Below, piece by piece: positions 33,571 through 42,471 of a stretch of 64,000 bases of DNA. The notes beneath the pieces were generated by a model that saw nothing but the letters and a program-made list of their open reading frames with translations, did no database searches and was not told the origin of the DNA. Positions within the stretch are counted from its first letter, which is position 1; each line of letters begins with the position of its first letter. A program made the position numbers and the translations under genes. Source of the DNA: Streptomyces sp. NBC_00442. Lineage in GTDB: Bacteria > Actinomycetota > Actinomycetes > Streptomycetales > Streptomycetaceae. The stretch is from the NCBI RefSeq assembly GCF_036014195.1, contig NZ_CP107918.1, forward strand, positions 5,394,001 to 5,458,000, written 5' to 3'.

Positions 33571-34713
33571 GTGCTTCTGAAAACCTTCGGCTGGTCATTC
33601 GTGATCACCGCGATCGGCCTGGCCCTGGCCGTGCTCTACGACGGGTGGACGGCGTTCGGGGTCGTCGCCATCCTGGCGGTCCTCGAAATCTCGCTGTCCT
33701 TCGACAACGCGGTGGTCAACGCCGGAATCCTGAAGAAGATGAGCGCCTTCTGGCAGAAGATCTTCCTCACGGTCGGCGTTCTGATCGCCGTCTTCGGCAT
33801 GCGCCTGGTCTTCCCCGTCGTCATCGTCGCGATCAGCGCCAAGATCGGCCCCATCGACGCCGTCGACCTCGCGCTCAACGACGCCGACCGCTACCAGCAG
33901 CTGGTGACCGACGCGCACCCCTCAATCGCCGCCTTCGGTGGCATGTTCCTGCTGATGATCTTCCTCGACTTCATTTTCGAGGACCGTGACATCAAGTGGC
34001 TCGCCTGGCTGGAGCGCCCACTGGCCAAGCTCGGCAAGGTCGACATGCTGTCGGTCTGCATCGCCCTGATCGTCCTGCTCGTCGCCTCCATGACGTTCGC
34101 GACCCACGCCCACCAGCACGGCGGCGTCCACGTCGACAAGGCACAGACCGTACTGATCTCCGGTATCGCCGGCCTCATCACGTACCTCGTCGTCGGCGGC
34201 CTCTCCGGCTACTTCGAGAACCGCCTCGAAGAGGACGAGGAGCGCGAGCACGAGGAGGAGGAAGAGGCCAAGCGCACCGGCAGCAAGGTGTCCGCCGTCG
34301 TCATGGCCGGCAAGGCCGCGTTCTTCATGTTCCTCTACCTGGAGGTCCTGGACGCGTCGTTCTCCTTCGACGGCGTCATCGGCGCCTTCGCCATCACCAA
34401 CGACATCGTCCTGATGGCGCTCGGCCTCGGCATCGGCGCGATGTACGTACGGTCGCTCACCGTCTACCTGGTCCGCCAGGGCACCCTCGACGACTACGTC
34501 TACCTGGAGCACGGAGCGCACTACGCGATCGGTGCGCTGGCCGTGATTCTGCTCGTCACCATCCAGTACGAGATCAACGAGGTCATCACGGGTCTGGTCG
34601 GCGTGGTCCTCATCGCCTGGTCCTTCCTGTCCTCCGTGCGCCGCAACCGCCGCATCGAGGCGGCCGGCGGCGAGGGCGCGGGCGACCGGGCGGAAGTGGG
34701 CTCCGGGGTGTGA
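33571..34713 (+). CDS. DUF475 / TerC-like integral membrane protein
   Basis: A 380-residue polytopic protein with about nine hydrophobic helices. It carries the two signature acidic motifs inside membrane helices, LEISLSFDNAVVNAG and LDASFSFDGVIGAF, which are placed symmetrically and resemble the FDN motifs of TerC. A cytoplasmic Glu-rich loop (EEDEEREHEEEEE) lies between the two halves. TerC-type proteins move manganese or other metals and anchor TerD complexes. GTG 33571 follows GGGGAAGTAA. It lies 159 bases after the second terD. Confidence 0.92.
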   Translation: MLLKTFGWSFVITAIGLALAVLYDGWTAFGVVAILAVLEISLSFDNAVVNAGILKKMSAFWQKIFLTVGVLIAVFGMRLVFPVVIVAISAKIGPIDAVDLALNDADRYQQLVTDAHPSIAAFGGMFLLMIFLDFIFEDRDIKWLAWLERPLAKLGKVDMLSVCIALIVLLVASMTFATHAHQHGGVHVDKAQTVLISGIAGLITYLVVGGLSGYFENRLEEDEEREHEEEEEAKRTGSKVSAVVMAGKAAFFMFLYLEVLDASFSFDGVIGAFAITNDIVLMALGLGIGAMYVRSLTVYLVRQGTLDDYVYLEHGAHYAIGALAVILLVTIQYEINEVITGLVGVVLIAWSFLSSVRRNRRIEAAGGEGAGDRAEVGSGV

Positions 34714-34774
34714 CCCCGGTGCTCCCGGAGCGCACGCCCCAGGGCGTGTGATCCGGCTCAGAATGAGGAACGCT

Positions 34775-34822
34775 CTCTGCGGGGCGGCCCGAGGCTTCGG
34801 CCTCGCCGGCCGCCCCGCAGAG
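34775..34822 (+). terminator. Very stable hairpin with UUCG tetraloop after the TerC-like gene
   Basis: An outer 15-bp stem (CTCTGCGGGGCGGCC with its complement) and an inner six-bp stem CGAGGC-TTCG-GCCTCG stack with a two-base bulge. The UUCG loop is a classic stabiliser. It isolates the TerC-like gene from the next ter gene. Confidence 0.9.
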
Positions 34823-34884
34823 TTGTACCGGCGTCCGGCCGGCCAGTGTGCGGGGACAGTTCACGGACCTATGGGGTGGGGGCA

Positions 34885-35622
34885 ATGGCGTTCTGGGACG
34901 GCCTGTGGCGAGGCAGGGCCTCACAGTTCGACTCGGGCAGCGCGGCGACCAACACGATCGAGCTGACCCGACGGCACAACACGGTCTCCCTCGGCAAGCA
35001 GGGCGCCAACACCGGCAGCCTGCGCGTCAATCTGTCGTGGCGGATGCGGACCTCGGACTTCGGGGGCAAGCCCGAGCAGAGCGGACGGCTGCTGCGCCAT
35101 CCGCTCCAGTTCTTCAAGCCGGAAATGGTCCAGGGCCACACACAGTCGATGGTGAACGTGGACCTCGACCTCGGCTGCCTGTACGAACTCCAGGACGGCA
35201 CCAAGGGCGTCGTCCAGCCGCTCGGCAACTTCCTGGGCGCCACCAACAAGCCGCCCTACGTGGAGTGCAGCGGCGACGACCGCTTCGGCTCGGCCTCCGG
35301 CGAGACCATCTTCGTCAACCTCGACCACCGGGACGAGATAAAGCGGCTGCTGATCTTCGTCTACATCTACGACCAGACCCCGGCCTTCGACCGCACCCAC
35401 GCCAAGGTGACGCTCTACCCGAGCAACGGCCCGCGCATCGAGATCGAACTGGACGAGCGCGCCCCCGAGGCCCGCTCCTGCGCCGTGGTGTCCATCGAGA
35501 ACGTCAAGGGCGACATGGTGGTGCGCCGCGAGGTGAAGTTCGTGTACGGCTTCCAGGCCGAGCTGGACCGCCTCTACGGCTGGGGGCTCCAGTGGGGCCG
35601 CGGCTACAAGACCAAGGCCTGA
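34885..35622 (+). CDS. TerA-like protein of the TerD superfamily
   Basis: A 245-residue protein. The core VNVDLDLGCLYELQDGTKGVV corresponds to the metal-binding segment of TerD, and the end EARSCAVVSIENVKGDMVVRREVKFVYGFQAELDRLYGWGLQWGRGYK is typical of TerA-like members. The N-terminus (MAFWDGLWRGRASQFDSGSAATNTIELTRR) is a separate extension. It probably assembles with TerD and TerC at the membrane. It is convergent with the next ter gene. Confidence 0.85.
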   Translation: MAFWDGLWRGRASQFDSGSAATNTIELTRRHNTVSLGKQGANTGSLRVNLSWRMRTSDFGGKPEQSGRLLRHPLQFFKPEMVQGHTQSMVNVDLDLGCLYELQDGTKGVVQPLGNFLGATNKPPYVECSGDDRFGSASGETIFVNLDHRDEIKRLLIFVYIYDQTPAFDRTHAKVTLYPSNGPRIEIELDERAPEARSCAVVSIENVKGDMVVRREVKFVYGFQAELDRLYGWGLQWGRGYKTKA

Positions 35623-35655
35623 GCCGCGGGACCCGCCGCGCCGGGCGTCCGCGGC

Positions 35656-36456
35656 CTACGGGCGGATGAACTGCGGCCCCATGGGCGGCAGGACGAACGT
35701 GGGGTCCGGCGCCTGGGCCGGCACGCCCTGGGGATAGCCGTACGCGGGCTGCGGCGAGGCCGGCTGCGGATAGCCGTAGGTCGGCTGCGCGGCCGGCGGC
35801 CGGGCCGGGGGAGCGGGGTGCGGGTAGCCGTAGGCGGGCTGGGCGGCGTGCTGCGGCAGCGGCTGGGGCACGGACGGCGCACTGGGCGCACTCGGCGCGC
35901 TGTCGGCCCCCTCGCCGTCGTCCACCGAGATGCCGTACTCGGTGGCGAGTCCGACCAGGCCGGTCGGGTAGCCCTGGCCCACCGCACGGAACTTCCAGCC
36001 GTCGCCGCGGCGGTACAGCTCGCCGCAGATGATCGCGGTCTCCTCGCCGGTCTCCGGCTTCACATCGAACAGCGCGAGCGGCTCGCCACCCGACACCGCC
36101 GCGTCGAACAGAAGGATCCGCAGGTCACGGACGGCACGGAAGGTCGCACCGTCCGACGACGCGGTGATCAGCACGCGGTCGACGGACCGGTCGAGCGCGG
36201 CAAGGTCCGCCTCGACGGTGTCGGTGAGCCCCTCGACGACACGCTTCTTCGGCAGCCGGCGCACCAGGCCCGAGGGATGGCGCGGCTGGTTGTAGAAGAC
36301 GAAGTCCTCGTCCGAGCGCACCCGGCCGTCGGCGGCGAGCAGCAGCGCCGATGCATCCACGTCAGGGATGTCGGCGCCGGGCGACCAGCGGAGCACGGCC
36401 CGTACGGCCGGGGCGTCCAGCGGGACGTTCGATCCCTTCAGCATCGCGTGCGTCAT
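35656..36456 (-). CDS. TerD family protein with Pro/Tyr/Gln-rich C-terminal tail
   Basis: A 266-residue protein. Residues 1-175 form a TerD domain ([76 protein letters not shown]). The last 90 residues are low-complexity repeats of [14 protein letters not shown] type, a tail that may mediate assembly. ATG 36456 is used because MTHAMLKG is the family start and AGGA precedes it; an ATG at 36465 is also open. It is divergent from the citrate-lyase-like gene. Confidence 0.9.
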   Translation of the reverse strand: MTHAMLKGSNVPLDAPAVRAVLRWSPGADIPDVDASALLLAADGRVRSDEDFVFYNQPRHPSGLVRRLPKKRVVEGLTDTVEADLAALDRSVDRVLITASSDGATFRAVRDLRILLFDAAVSGGEPLALFDVKPETGEETAIICGELYRRGDGWKFRAVGQGYPTGLVGLATEYGISVDDGEGADSAPSAPSAPSVPQPLPQHAAQPAYGYPHPAPPARPPAAQPTYGYPQPASPQPAYGYPQGVPAQAPDPTFVLPPMGPQFIRP

Positions 36457-36592
36457 GCCCGTCATCCTGCCTTCCCGCGGGCCCCTCGGACAACGCGGGG
36501 CCCGGCCCGATCCTCCCGTGGCGTACACGGCGGGGACCACGGGGCGTGACGATGCAGATGAGTTACCTGAATTTCATGCACTTGGGGAACTC

Positions 36593-36619
36593 TTGACACG
36601 TGTTCCTACGTACTATTAC
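36593..36619 (+). promoter_or_regulatory. Candidate promoter of the Ter-associated biosynthetic operon
   Basis: A perfect -35 TTGACA (36593-36598) is followed by TATTAC (36614-36619) with a short 15-base spacer in an unusually AT-rich patch. No better pair is visible in the 208 bases between the divergent genes. The sub-optimal spacer may mean an activator is needed. Confidence 0.4.
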
Positions 36620-36664
36620 CGGCCACCCAAATTCTCGGCCGTCCTGGCAGTACGGGGTATGTAG

Positions 36665-37828
36665 ATGCGTCATTTCGGGCACGTCCCGGCGGCTGTGCGG
36701 AAGGATCTCTTCCACCAGGAGCCCTGCGAATTCACCGCCGGCTCCTCCGCACGCGTGCTGTCGGCCGCCCTGGGCGCCACCCTCTACAGCCCGGCCACCC
36801 GGCCGTCCCTCGCCGATGACGTCCTGAAGCAGGCCGGCCGCGGCGTCGTGTCCATGGTCCTGTGCCTGGAGGACTCGATCGACGACGCGGAGGTGGTGGC
36901 CGCCGAGGCCAACCTGGTCCGCCAGTTCGCCGGCCTCGACGCCCGTGGCGAGGACATCCCGCTGCTCTTCGTGCGCGTCCGCGACCCGCTCCAGATACCC
37001 GACCTGGTGCGACGCCTGGGCTCCTCCGCCCGGCTGCTCAGCGGCTTCGTCCTGCCGAAGTTCACCGAGGAGCGCGGGCTCGCCTTCCTCGAGGCGCTCA
37101 CCGCCGCCGAGTCCGCGAGCGGGCACCGCCTGTTCGCCATGCCGGTCCTCGAATCGCCCGAACTGCTCCACCTGGAGAGCCGCGCCGAGACCCTGGCCGG
37201 AATCGCTCGCACCGTGGAGAAGTACCGTGAGCGGGTTCTCGCCCTCCGCCTCGGCGTCACCGATTTCTGCGCCGCCTACGGCCTGCGCCGCTCGCCCGAC
37301 ATGACGGCGTACGACGTACAGATCGTGGCCGGCGTCATCGCGGACGTGGTGAACGTCCTCGGCCGCGCCGACGGCAGCGGCTTCACCATCACCGGCCCGG
37401 TGTGGGAGTACTTCCGGCTCCAGGAGCGGATGTTCAAGCCCCAGCTGCGCCGCAGCCCCTTCCTCGAAGGACGCGCCGAGAACCTGCGCACCGCCCTGAT
37501 CGAGCACGACCTCGACGGGCTGCTCCGCGAGATCGAGCTCGACCGGGCCAACGGGCTGCTCGGCAAGACCTGCATCCACCCCTCGCACGTGGTGCCCGTC
37601 CACGCCCTTTCGGTGGTCAGTCACGAGGAGTTCAGCGACGCCCAGGACATCCTGCGGCCCGAACGGAACGGCGGCGGGGTACTGCGCTCGGCGTACACGA
37701 ACAAGATGAACGAGGTGAAGCCGCACCGCGCCTGGGCCGAGCGCACCCTGCTGCGGGCCGAGGTGTTCGGCGTCGCCGCCGAGGACGTCGGCTTCGTGGA
37801 CCTGCTGACCGCGGGCCTGGCCGTATGA
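36665..37828 (+). CDS. HpcH/HpaI aldolase / citrate-lyase-beta-like enzyme of the Ter module
   Basis: A 387-residue TIM-barrel C-C lyase of the CitE type. It has LGATLYSPATRPSLADDVLKQAGRGVVSMVLCLEDSI near the N-terminus, a conserved Glu in LCLEDSI, MPVLESPELLHLE for the metal-binding Glu, and LLGKTCIHPSHVVPVHAL near the C-terminus. In the Ter-associated pathway described by Anantharaman, Iyer and Aravind (2012), such a lyase is grouped with phosphoribosyltransferase and HAD proteins and thought to make a nucleoside-like metabolite. It is the first gene of a probable three-gene operon. Confidence 0.88.
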   Translation: MRHFGHVPAAVRKDLFHQEPCEFTAGSSARVLSAALGATLYSPATRPSLADDVLKQAGRGVVSMVLCLEDSIDDAEVVAAEANLVRQFAGLDARGEDIPLLFVRVRDPLQIPDLVRRLGSSARLLSGFVLPKFTEERGLAFLEALTAAESASGHRLFAMPVLESPELLHLESRAETLAGIARTVEKYRERVLALRLGVTDFCAAYGLRRSPDMTAYDVQIVAGVIADVVNVLGRADGSGFTITGPVWEYFRLQERMFKPQLRRSPFLEGRAENLRTALIEHDLDGLLREIELDRANGLLGKTCIHPSHVVPVHALSVVSHEEFSDAQDILRPERNGGGVLRSAYTNKMNEVKPHRAWAERTLLRAEVFGVAAEDVGFVDLLTAGLAV

Positions 37829-37894
37829 CGCGCGCGCCGCACGGATCCGCGCATGAATCGCGAACCAACAGCACCAACAGAGGGACACAGCACC

Positions 37895-40324
37895 GTGGTT
37901 GAGTGGTCGGGAACGTGGGTGGCCGAGCGGCTCGGAGTCGAGCTCGTCGGGGACGAGGGCCTGAGCGCCCTGCTCGGCCTCGCCCTGCGCCGCAATCCCA
38001 AGCGCGCCCACCTGCTCGTCTCCAACGTCCTGGGCAAACACGTGCCGCAGAGCCCGGCCGTGGTGTGGCGCGCCGGCCATGAACTGGGCGTACGGGTGCG
38101 GGAGTTGCTCGGTGACGAGAGGGCCGGGCGGGCCGTCGTGCTCGGGTACGCCGAGACCGCGACCGGCCTCGGCCACTCGGTCGCCGACGGCCTGGCCCTC
38201 GCTCCCTGCCTCCACTCCACCCGCCGGCCGGTCGAGGGCGTGGCCACGGCGGGCGGCTTCGAGGAGTCTCACTCCCACGCCACCTCCCACCTGCTGCTCC
38301 CCGAGGGCCCCCGACTCCTCGCGGGGAGCGGCCCGTTGGTCCTGGTGGACGACGAGTTCTCGACCGGCAACACCGTGCTCAACACCATCCGCGACCTGCA
38401 CGCCCGCTACCCCCGCGACCACTATGTGATCGTCGCTCTCGTCGACATGCGCTCCCCGCAGGACCGCGACCGTCTCGCCGGCTTCGCGCGGGAGATCGGC
38501 GCCCGCGTAGACCTGATCGCCTCGGCGTCGGGCACGGTGCGGCTGCCCGAGGGGGTGCTGGAGAAGGGGCGGGCGCTGGTGGAGGAGTACGCGACGCCCG
38601 ACGCCGGACGGCCTCCCTCCGGGGACGGGGCTCGGAGCCGGACGTACGACCGCGTCGACCTGCGCTGGCCCACCGGCCTCCCCGACGGGGGCCGGCACGG
38701 GTTCACCCCGGCCCACCGGGCCGCGCTGGAGGCCGCCCTTCCCGACATGGCGGGCCGGCTCGCCGAGGCGCTGGGCGTCCCCGGAACCGCACGGAGGCCG
38801 CGCGTCCTCGTCCTCGGCTTCGAGGAGCTGATGTACGCGCCGCTGCGCCTGGCCGTCGCCCTCGAAGAGCTCGGCGGGGCCGAGGTGCGCTACTCCACCA
38901 CCACCCGCTCGCCCGTGCTCGCCGTCGACGACCCCGGTTACGCCATCCGTACCCGCCTCGCCTTCCCCGCGCACGACGACCCGGCCGACGGACCGGGGGA
39001 GCGGTACGCGTACAACGTCGCGGGCGGCGGCTTCGACGCGGTCGTGGCGGTCGTCGACTCGACCGCCGACACTCCCCAACTGCACGCCCCGGACGGCCTG
39101 TTGGCGCAGCTCTGCGCCCACATGCCGCACGTCGTCCTCGCCGTACTGCCCTCGTACGTACCCCAAGGTGCCCCCATGCCCGAGCCGCTGCGCGGTCCCG
39201 CCTTCTCCTCCTACGCGCCCGACGAGGTGGGGTGGCTGCTCAAGGACCTGTCCGAGGCCGAGCTCGAAGCCCCCACCGAGGAGCGCGAGGAGGCCATCCA
39301 GAGCGGCGGCGCCCACTACGCGGAGTCGCTGCCGGTCGAATACCAGCCGAGCCCGCAGTACCAGGAGCTGTTCCGCGCCGCGCTCGACGCCTCGGCGCCC
39401 CGGATCGCGCGGGCCGTCGGCGTGGTCACCGAGACGGTCCTGGCCGAGAGGTCGCCGCGCCCCGTCCTCGTCTCGCTCGCCCGCGCCGGCACGCCCGTCG
39501 GTGTCCTGATGCGCCGCTGGGCCCGGCACCGCCACGGCCTGGACCTGCCGCACTACGCGGTCTCCATCGTGCGCGGCCGCGGCATCGACCCCAACGCGCT
39601 GCGCTGGCTCGCCGCCCACCACGACCCGGCCGATGTCGTGTTCGTCGACGGCTGGACCGGAAAGGGCGCCATCACGCGCGAACTGGCCGCCGCGATAGGG
39701 GAGTTCCCCGAGTTCGCGGGATTCGTCCCGGAGATCGCCGTGCTGGCCGATCCCGGCTCCTGTGTGCGCACCTACGGCACCCGCGAGGACTTCCTGATCC
39801 CGTCCGCGTGTCTCAACTCGACGGTGTCCGGCCTCATTTCGCGCACCGTGCTGCGCCAGGACCTGATAGGCCCCAACGACTTCCACGGCGCCAAGTTCTA
39901 TCGGGAGCTGGCGGGCGCCGACGTCTCCGGCGACTTCCTCGACGCGGTGGCCGCCCGCTTCGACGAGGTCGGCGCCGACGTGGACCGCGAGGCGAAGGAC
40001 CTGCGCGACACGGACCGCACCCCGAGCTGGGAGGGGTGGGCCGCCGTCGAGCGGATCAGCGAGGAGTACGGCATCCACGACGTCAACCTGGTCAAGCCCG
40101 GCGTCGGCGAGACCACCCGGGTGCTCCTGCGCCGGGTCCCGTGGAAGATCCTCGCCGGGCGGGGCGCGGGCGCCGACCTCGACCACGTCCGTCTGCTCGC
40201 CGAGCAGCGCGGCGTACCGGTCGAGGAGGTGGACGGCCTGCCCTACAGCTGTGTGGGCCTGATCCACCCCCGGTTCACCCGGGGTGCGACCGGCGCCGAC
40301 GGCAGGGCGGTGGCCGCCAAGTGA
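37895..40324 (+). CDS. Multidomain phosphoribosyltransferase: PRTase, TRSP, StiP-like and PELOTA-like regions
   Basis: An 809-residue protein. The N-terminal third is a type I phosphoribosyltransferase with a PRPP loop VLVDDEFSTGNT (about 149-160), followed by a TRSP-like segment. The second half begins near SLPVEYQPSPQYQELF and carries VLVSLARAGTPVGVLM and a second PRPP-loop-like VVFVDGWTGKGAIT, as in StiP/PRTase_1 proteins. The end, TRVLLRRVPWKILA to GLPYSCVGLIHPRF, resembles the PELOTA_1 domain. These parts belong to the Ter-linked biosynthetic set; having all in one chain is notable. GTG 37895 follows GAGGG; an ATG at 37853 is also possible. Its stop overlaps the next start. Confidence 0.82.
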   Translation: MVEWSGTWVAERLGVELVGDEGLSALLGLALRRNPKRAHLLVSNVLGKHVPQSPAVVWRAGHELGVRVRELLGDERAGRAVVLGYAETATGLGHSVADGLALAPCLHSTRRPVEGVATAGGFEESHSHATSHLLLPEGPRLLAGSGPLVLVDDEFSTGNTVLNTIRDLHARYPRDHYVIVALVDMRSPQDRDRLAGFAREIGARVDLIASASGTVRLPEGVLEKGRALVEEYATPDAGRPPSGDGARSRTYDRVDLRWPTGLPDGGRHGFTPAHRAALEAALPDMAGRLAEALGVPGTARRPRVLVLGFEELMYAPLRLAVALEELGGAEVRYSTTTRSPVLAVDDPGYAIRTRLAFPAHDDPADGPGERYAYNVAGGGFDAVVAVVDSTADTPQLHAPDGLLAQLCAHMPHVVLAVLPSYVPQGAPMPEPLRGPAFSSYAPDEVGWLLKDLSEAELEAPTEEREEAIQSGGAHYAESLPVEYQPSPQYQELFRAALDASAPRIARAVGVVTETVLAERSPRPVLVSLARAGTPVGVLMRRWARHRHGLDLPHYAVSIVRGRGIDPNALRWLAAHHDPADVVFVDGWTGKGAITRELAAAIGEFPEFAGFVPEIAVLADPGSCVRTYGTREDFLIPSACLNSTVSGLISRTVLRQDLIGPNDFHGAKFYRELAGADVSGDFLDAVAARFDEVGADVDREAKDLRDTDRTPSWEGWAAVERISEEYGIHDVNLVKPGVGETTRVLLRRVPWKILAGRGAGADLDHVRLLAEQRGVPVEEVDGLPYSCVGLIHPRFTRGATGADGRAVAAK

Positions 40325-41142
40325 GCACCGCGCCCGTCCTCGTCGCGAGCGACCTCGACCGCACTCTGATCTACTCCGCGGGCGCCCTCGCCCTCGCCCT
40401 CACCGGACCCGACGAGCGGGCGCCGCGGCTGCTCTGCGTCGAGGTGTACGAGCACAAGCCCCTCTCGTACGTCACCGAACACGCGGCGCATCTGCTTGCC
40501 GAGCTGAAGTCGGCGGCCGTGTTCGTGCCGGCCACGACCCGGACGCGCGCGCAGTACCAGCGCATCCGACTTCCCGGCCCGCCCTCACGGTTCGCGATCT
40601 GCGCCAACGGGGGCCATGTGCTCGTCGACGGCGTGTCCGACCCGGACTGGGCCGGCGCGGTCGCGGCCCGCATCGCCGGCGAGTGCGCCCCGCTCGACGA
40701 GGTCCGCACCCATCTGCGGACCACCGCCGACCCGCGGTGGCTGCGCAAGGAACGGACCGCCGAGGACCTCTTCGCCTACCTCGTGGTCGAGCGCGAGCTG
40801 CTGCCCGAGGAGTGGGTGAAGGAACTCGCGGCCTGGGCCGAGCCGCGCGGCTGGACGGTCTCCCTCCAGGGCCGCAAGATCTACGCCGTCCCGAAGCCGC
40901 TCACCAAGAGCGCGGCGGTACGGGAGATCGCCCGGCGCACCGGCGCCCGACTCACCCTGGCCGCAGGGGACTCGCTCCTCGACGCCGACCTGCTGCTCGC
41001 CGCCGACGAGGCCTGGCGTCCGGGCCACGGCGAGCTCGCCGAAGCAGGCTGGCGGGCGCCGGGCACCGAGGTGCTGGCCGAGCGCGGTGTGCTCGCCGGC
41101 GAGGAGATCCTGCGCCGCTTCCTGGCGCGGGCGACGCGCTGA
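40321..41142 (+). CDS. HAD-superfamily phosphatase of the Ter module
   Basis: A 273-residue HAD protein of the Cof type. Motif I is VASDLDRTLIYS, motif III is the Lys in PLTKSAAVREIA, and motif IV is LAAGDSLLDADLLL. It probably removes phosphate from the product of the upstream phosphoribosyltransferase. The GTG start overlaps the preceding stop codon (GTGA), which couples translation and argues strongly for a shared pathway. Confidence 0.9.
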   Translation: MSTAPVLVASDLDRTLIYSAGALALALTGPDERAPRLLCVEVYEHKPLSYVTEHAAHLLAELKSAAVFVPATTRTRAQYQRIRLPGPPSRFAICANGGHVLVDGVSDPDWAGAVAARIAGECAPLDEVRTHLRTTADPRWLRKERTAEDLFAYLVVERELLPEEWVKELAAWAEPRGWTVSLQGRKIYAVPKPLTKSAAVREIARRTGARLTLAAGDSLLDADLLLAADEAWRPGHGELAEAGWRAPGTEVLAERGVLAGEEILRRFLARATR

Positions 41143-41186
41143 GCGACGGTGGTTCCGGCCGGTTGCGCGGCGGGTACGGTCGCCGC

Positions 41187-41846
41187 ATGACCAAGGGAAA
41201 CAGCACCAAGATCACGGACGAGCTGTACGCCTACATGCTGGCTCACAACCCGCCGCTCGACGCGGTCCAGCAGGACCTGGTGAACACCACGTACGCCCGC
41301 CTGCCGGACCATGCGGGCATGCAGTCGGCCGAGGAGCAGGCGCCGCTCCTCGCCTTCCTGGTACGCCTGGTGAACGCGCGTCACGTGGTGGAGGTGGGCA
41401 CCTTCACCGGCTTCTCGGCCCTCGCCATGGCGCAGGCGCTGCCCGCCGACGGCACGCTGATCGCGTGCGACGTGTCCGAGGAGTGGACGGCGTACGGCAA
41501 GGAGGCGTGGGCGAAGGCGGGCGTCGCGGACCGCATCGACCTGCGGATCGCCCCGGCGCTCGACACGCTGCGCGCGATGCCGGCCGAGCCGCACATCGAC
41601 TTCGCGTACCTGGATGCCGACAAGGGGAACTACATCGCGTACTGGGAGGAGCTGGTGCCGCGGCTGCGGGCGGGGGGTCTGATCGCCACGGACAATGTGC
41701 TCTTCCACGGGAAGGTGCTGGACCCGGCGGCCGGAGGTTCGGCCGAGGGGATCCGGGCGTTCAACGAGCATGTGGTGGCGGACGGGCGGATGGACAGCGT
41801 GATGCTGACCGTCGCGGACGGCCTGACACTGTCGCGCAAGCGTTAG
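41187..41846 (+). CDS. O-methyltransferase, SAM-dependent (family 3)
   Basis: A 219-residue class I methyltransferase of the caffeoyl-CoA/catechol OMT type. It has VVEVGTFTGFSALAMAQALP for the SAM site, IDFAYLDADKGNYIAYWEELVPRLRAGGLIATDN for the metal-binding Asp/Asn pair, and FNEHVVADGRMDSVMLTVADGLTLSRKR at the end. It lies 44 bases after the HAD gene. It may tailor the Ter-associated metabolite or be independent, since Streptomyces genomes hold several of these enzymes. Confidence 0.92.
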   Translation: MTKGNSTKITDELYAYMLAHNPPLDAVQQDLVNTTYARLPDHAGMQSAEEQAPLLAFLVRLVNARHVVEVGTFTGFSALAMAQALPADGTLIACDVSEEWTAYGKEAWAKAGVADRIDLRIAPALDTLRAMPAEPHIDFAYLDADKGNYIAYWEELVPRLRAGGLIATDNVLFHGKVLDPAAGGSAEGIRAFNEHVVADGRMDSVMLTVADGLTLSRKR

Positions 41847-41974
41847 CTCGCGGGCTCGCGGGGTTCGGGGTGGCGGGGTTCGGCGGGGCCGGTCCGCTCT
41901 CGGGCGCGGCCCGTGCGTGGTTGCTCGCGCCGTCCCCCGCGCCCCTTGCCTACTCGGTGCCGGCCGGCATGGAC

Positions 41975-42095
41975 ATCCTCAGCCCGTCATGGGGTCCCCC
42001 CTGGCCCTTGAGGCCTTGGGAGAGTTTGAGGACGAGCGCCCTTGAGGCGCGAACGGGGTCTGGGGCGGAGCCCCAGGGGCCCTTTCACCCCCGGA
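41975..42095 (+). repeat. Dispersed extragenic repeat, third copy, with insert
   Basis: ATCCTCAGCCCGTC, then the hairpin element at 41989-42023, then GAGGACGAGCGCCC, TTGAGGCGCGAACGGGGTC and a GGGGC/GCCCC hairpin followed by CCCTTTCACCCC. It is the same architecture as at 27164. The rest of 41847-42137 is GC-rich with short GGCGGGGTTCGG repeats and no gene. Confidence 0.8.
41989..42023 (-). mobile_element. Structured mini-element, third copy (35 nt)
   Basis: Read on the minus strand it is CCC-AA-GGCC-loop-GGCC-A-GGGGGGACCCCAT, the same fold as the 38-nt copies at 4939 and 27230 but three bases shorter in the outer stem. Confidence 0.7.
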
Positions 42096-42137
42096 GGGTT
42101 GCGGAAGGGGCGGGGTGCGGCGACTCCCGGGGTCGGA

Positions 42138-42362
42138 TCAGCCGCAGCAGCCGCCTCCGCAACAGCCCCCACCCCCACCCCCGCCGCCCCCGGCCGGCGC
42201 GGGGCCGGACTTTGCGGAGCCGCCCACGGCCACCGTGGAAAGCAGCTTCACCGTGTCGTCGTGGCCCACCGGGCACGCCGCGGGCGCGGCGGACTCCGCC
42301 ATCGGACGGCTGAGTTCGAACGTATCGCCGCAGGAGCGGCAGCGGTATTCATAGCGAGGCAT
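42138..42362 (-). CDS. FmdB-type zinc ribbon protein
   Basis: A 74-residue protein opening with MPRYEYRCRSCGDTFELSRPM, the FmdB/putative regulatory zinc ribbon (CxxC at residues 8-11, second pair in CPVGH). A run of nine glycines and a CCGGGCCG tail follow, which adds four cysteines. FmdB was named from a formamidase operon, but the family role is unknown. It is probably monocistronic, as the nearest same-strand gene lies over 100 bases away. Confidence 0.87.
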   Translation of the reverse strand: MPRYEYRCRSCGDTFELSRPMAESAAPAACPVGHDDTVKLLSTVAVGGSAKSGPAPAGGGGGGGGGCCGGGCCG

Positions 42363-42471
42363 GGCCTCAGACTAAGCGGTACCTGGGGCCGGAAGTCCGT
42401 CCACTTCCGGCCCCAGGGGCAGATCCCCGGGCCGGAGGGGTGCGCAGGAGTGCGGAGGGGCCCGGAGGGGC

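Noticed and set aside
36563..40267. Minus-strand open frame of 1234 codons
   Set aside because: It covers the antisense of the lyase and phosphoribosyltransferase genes, which have clear motifs and ribosome sites; the antisense product has no recognisable domain.
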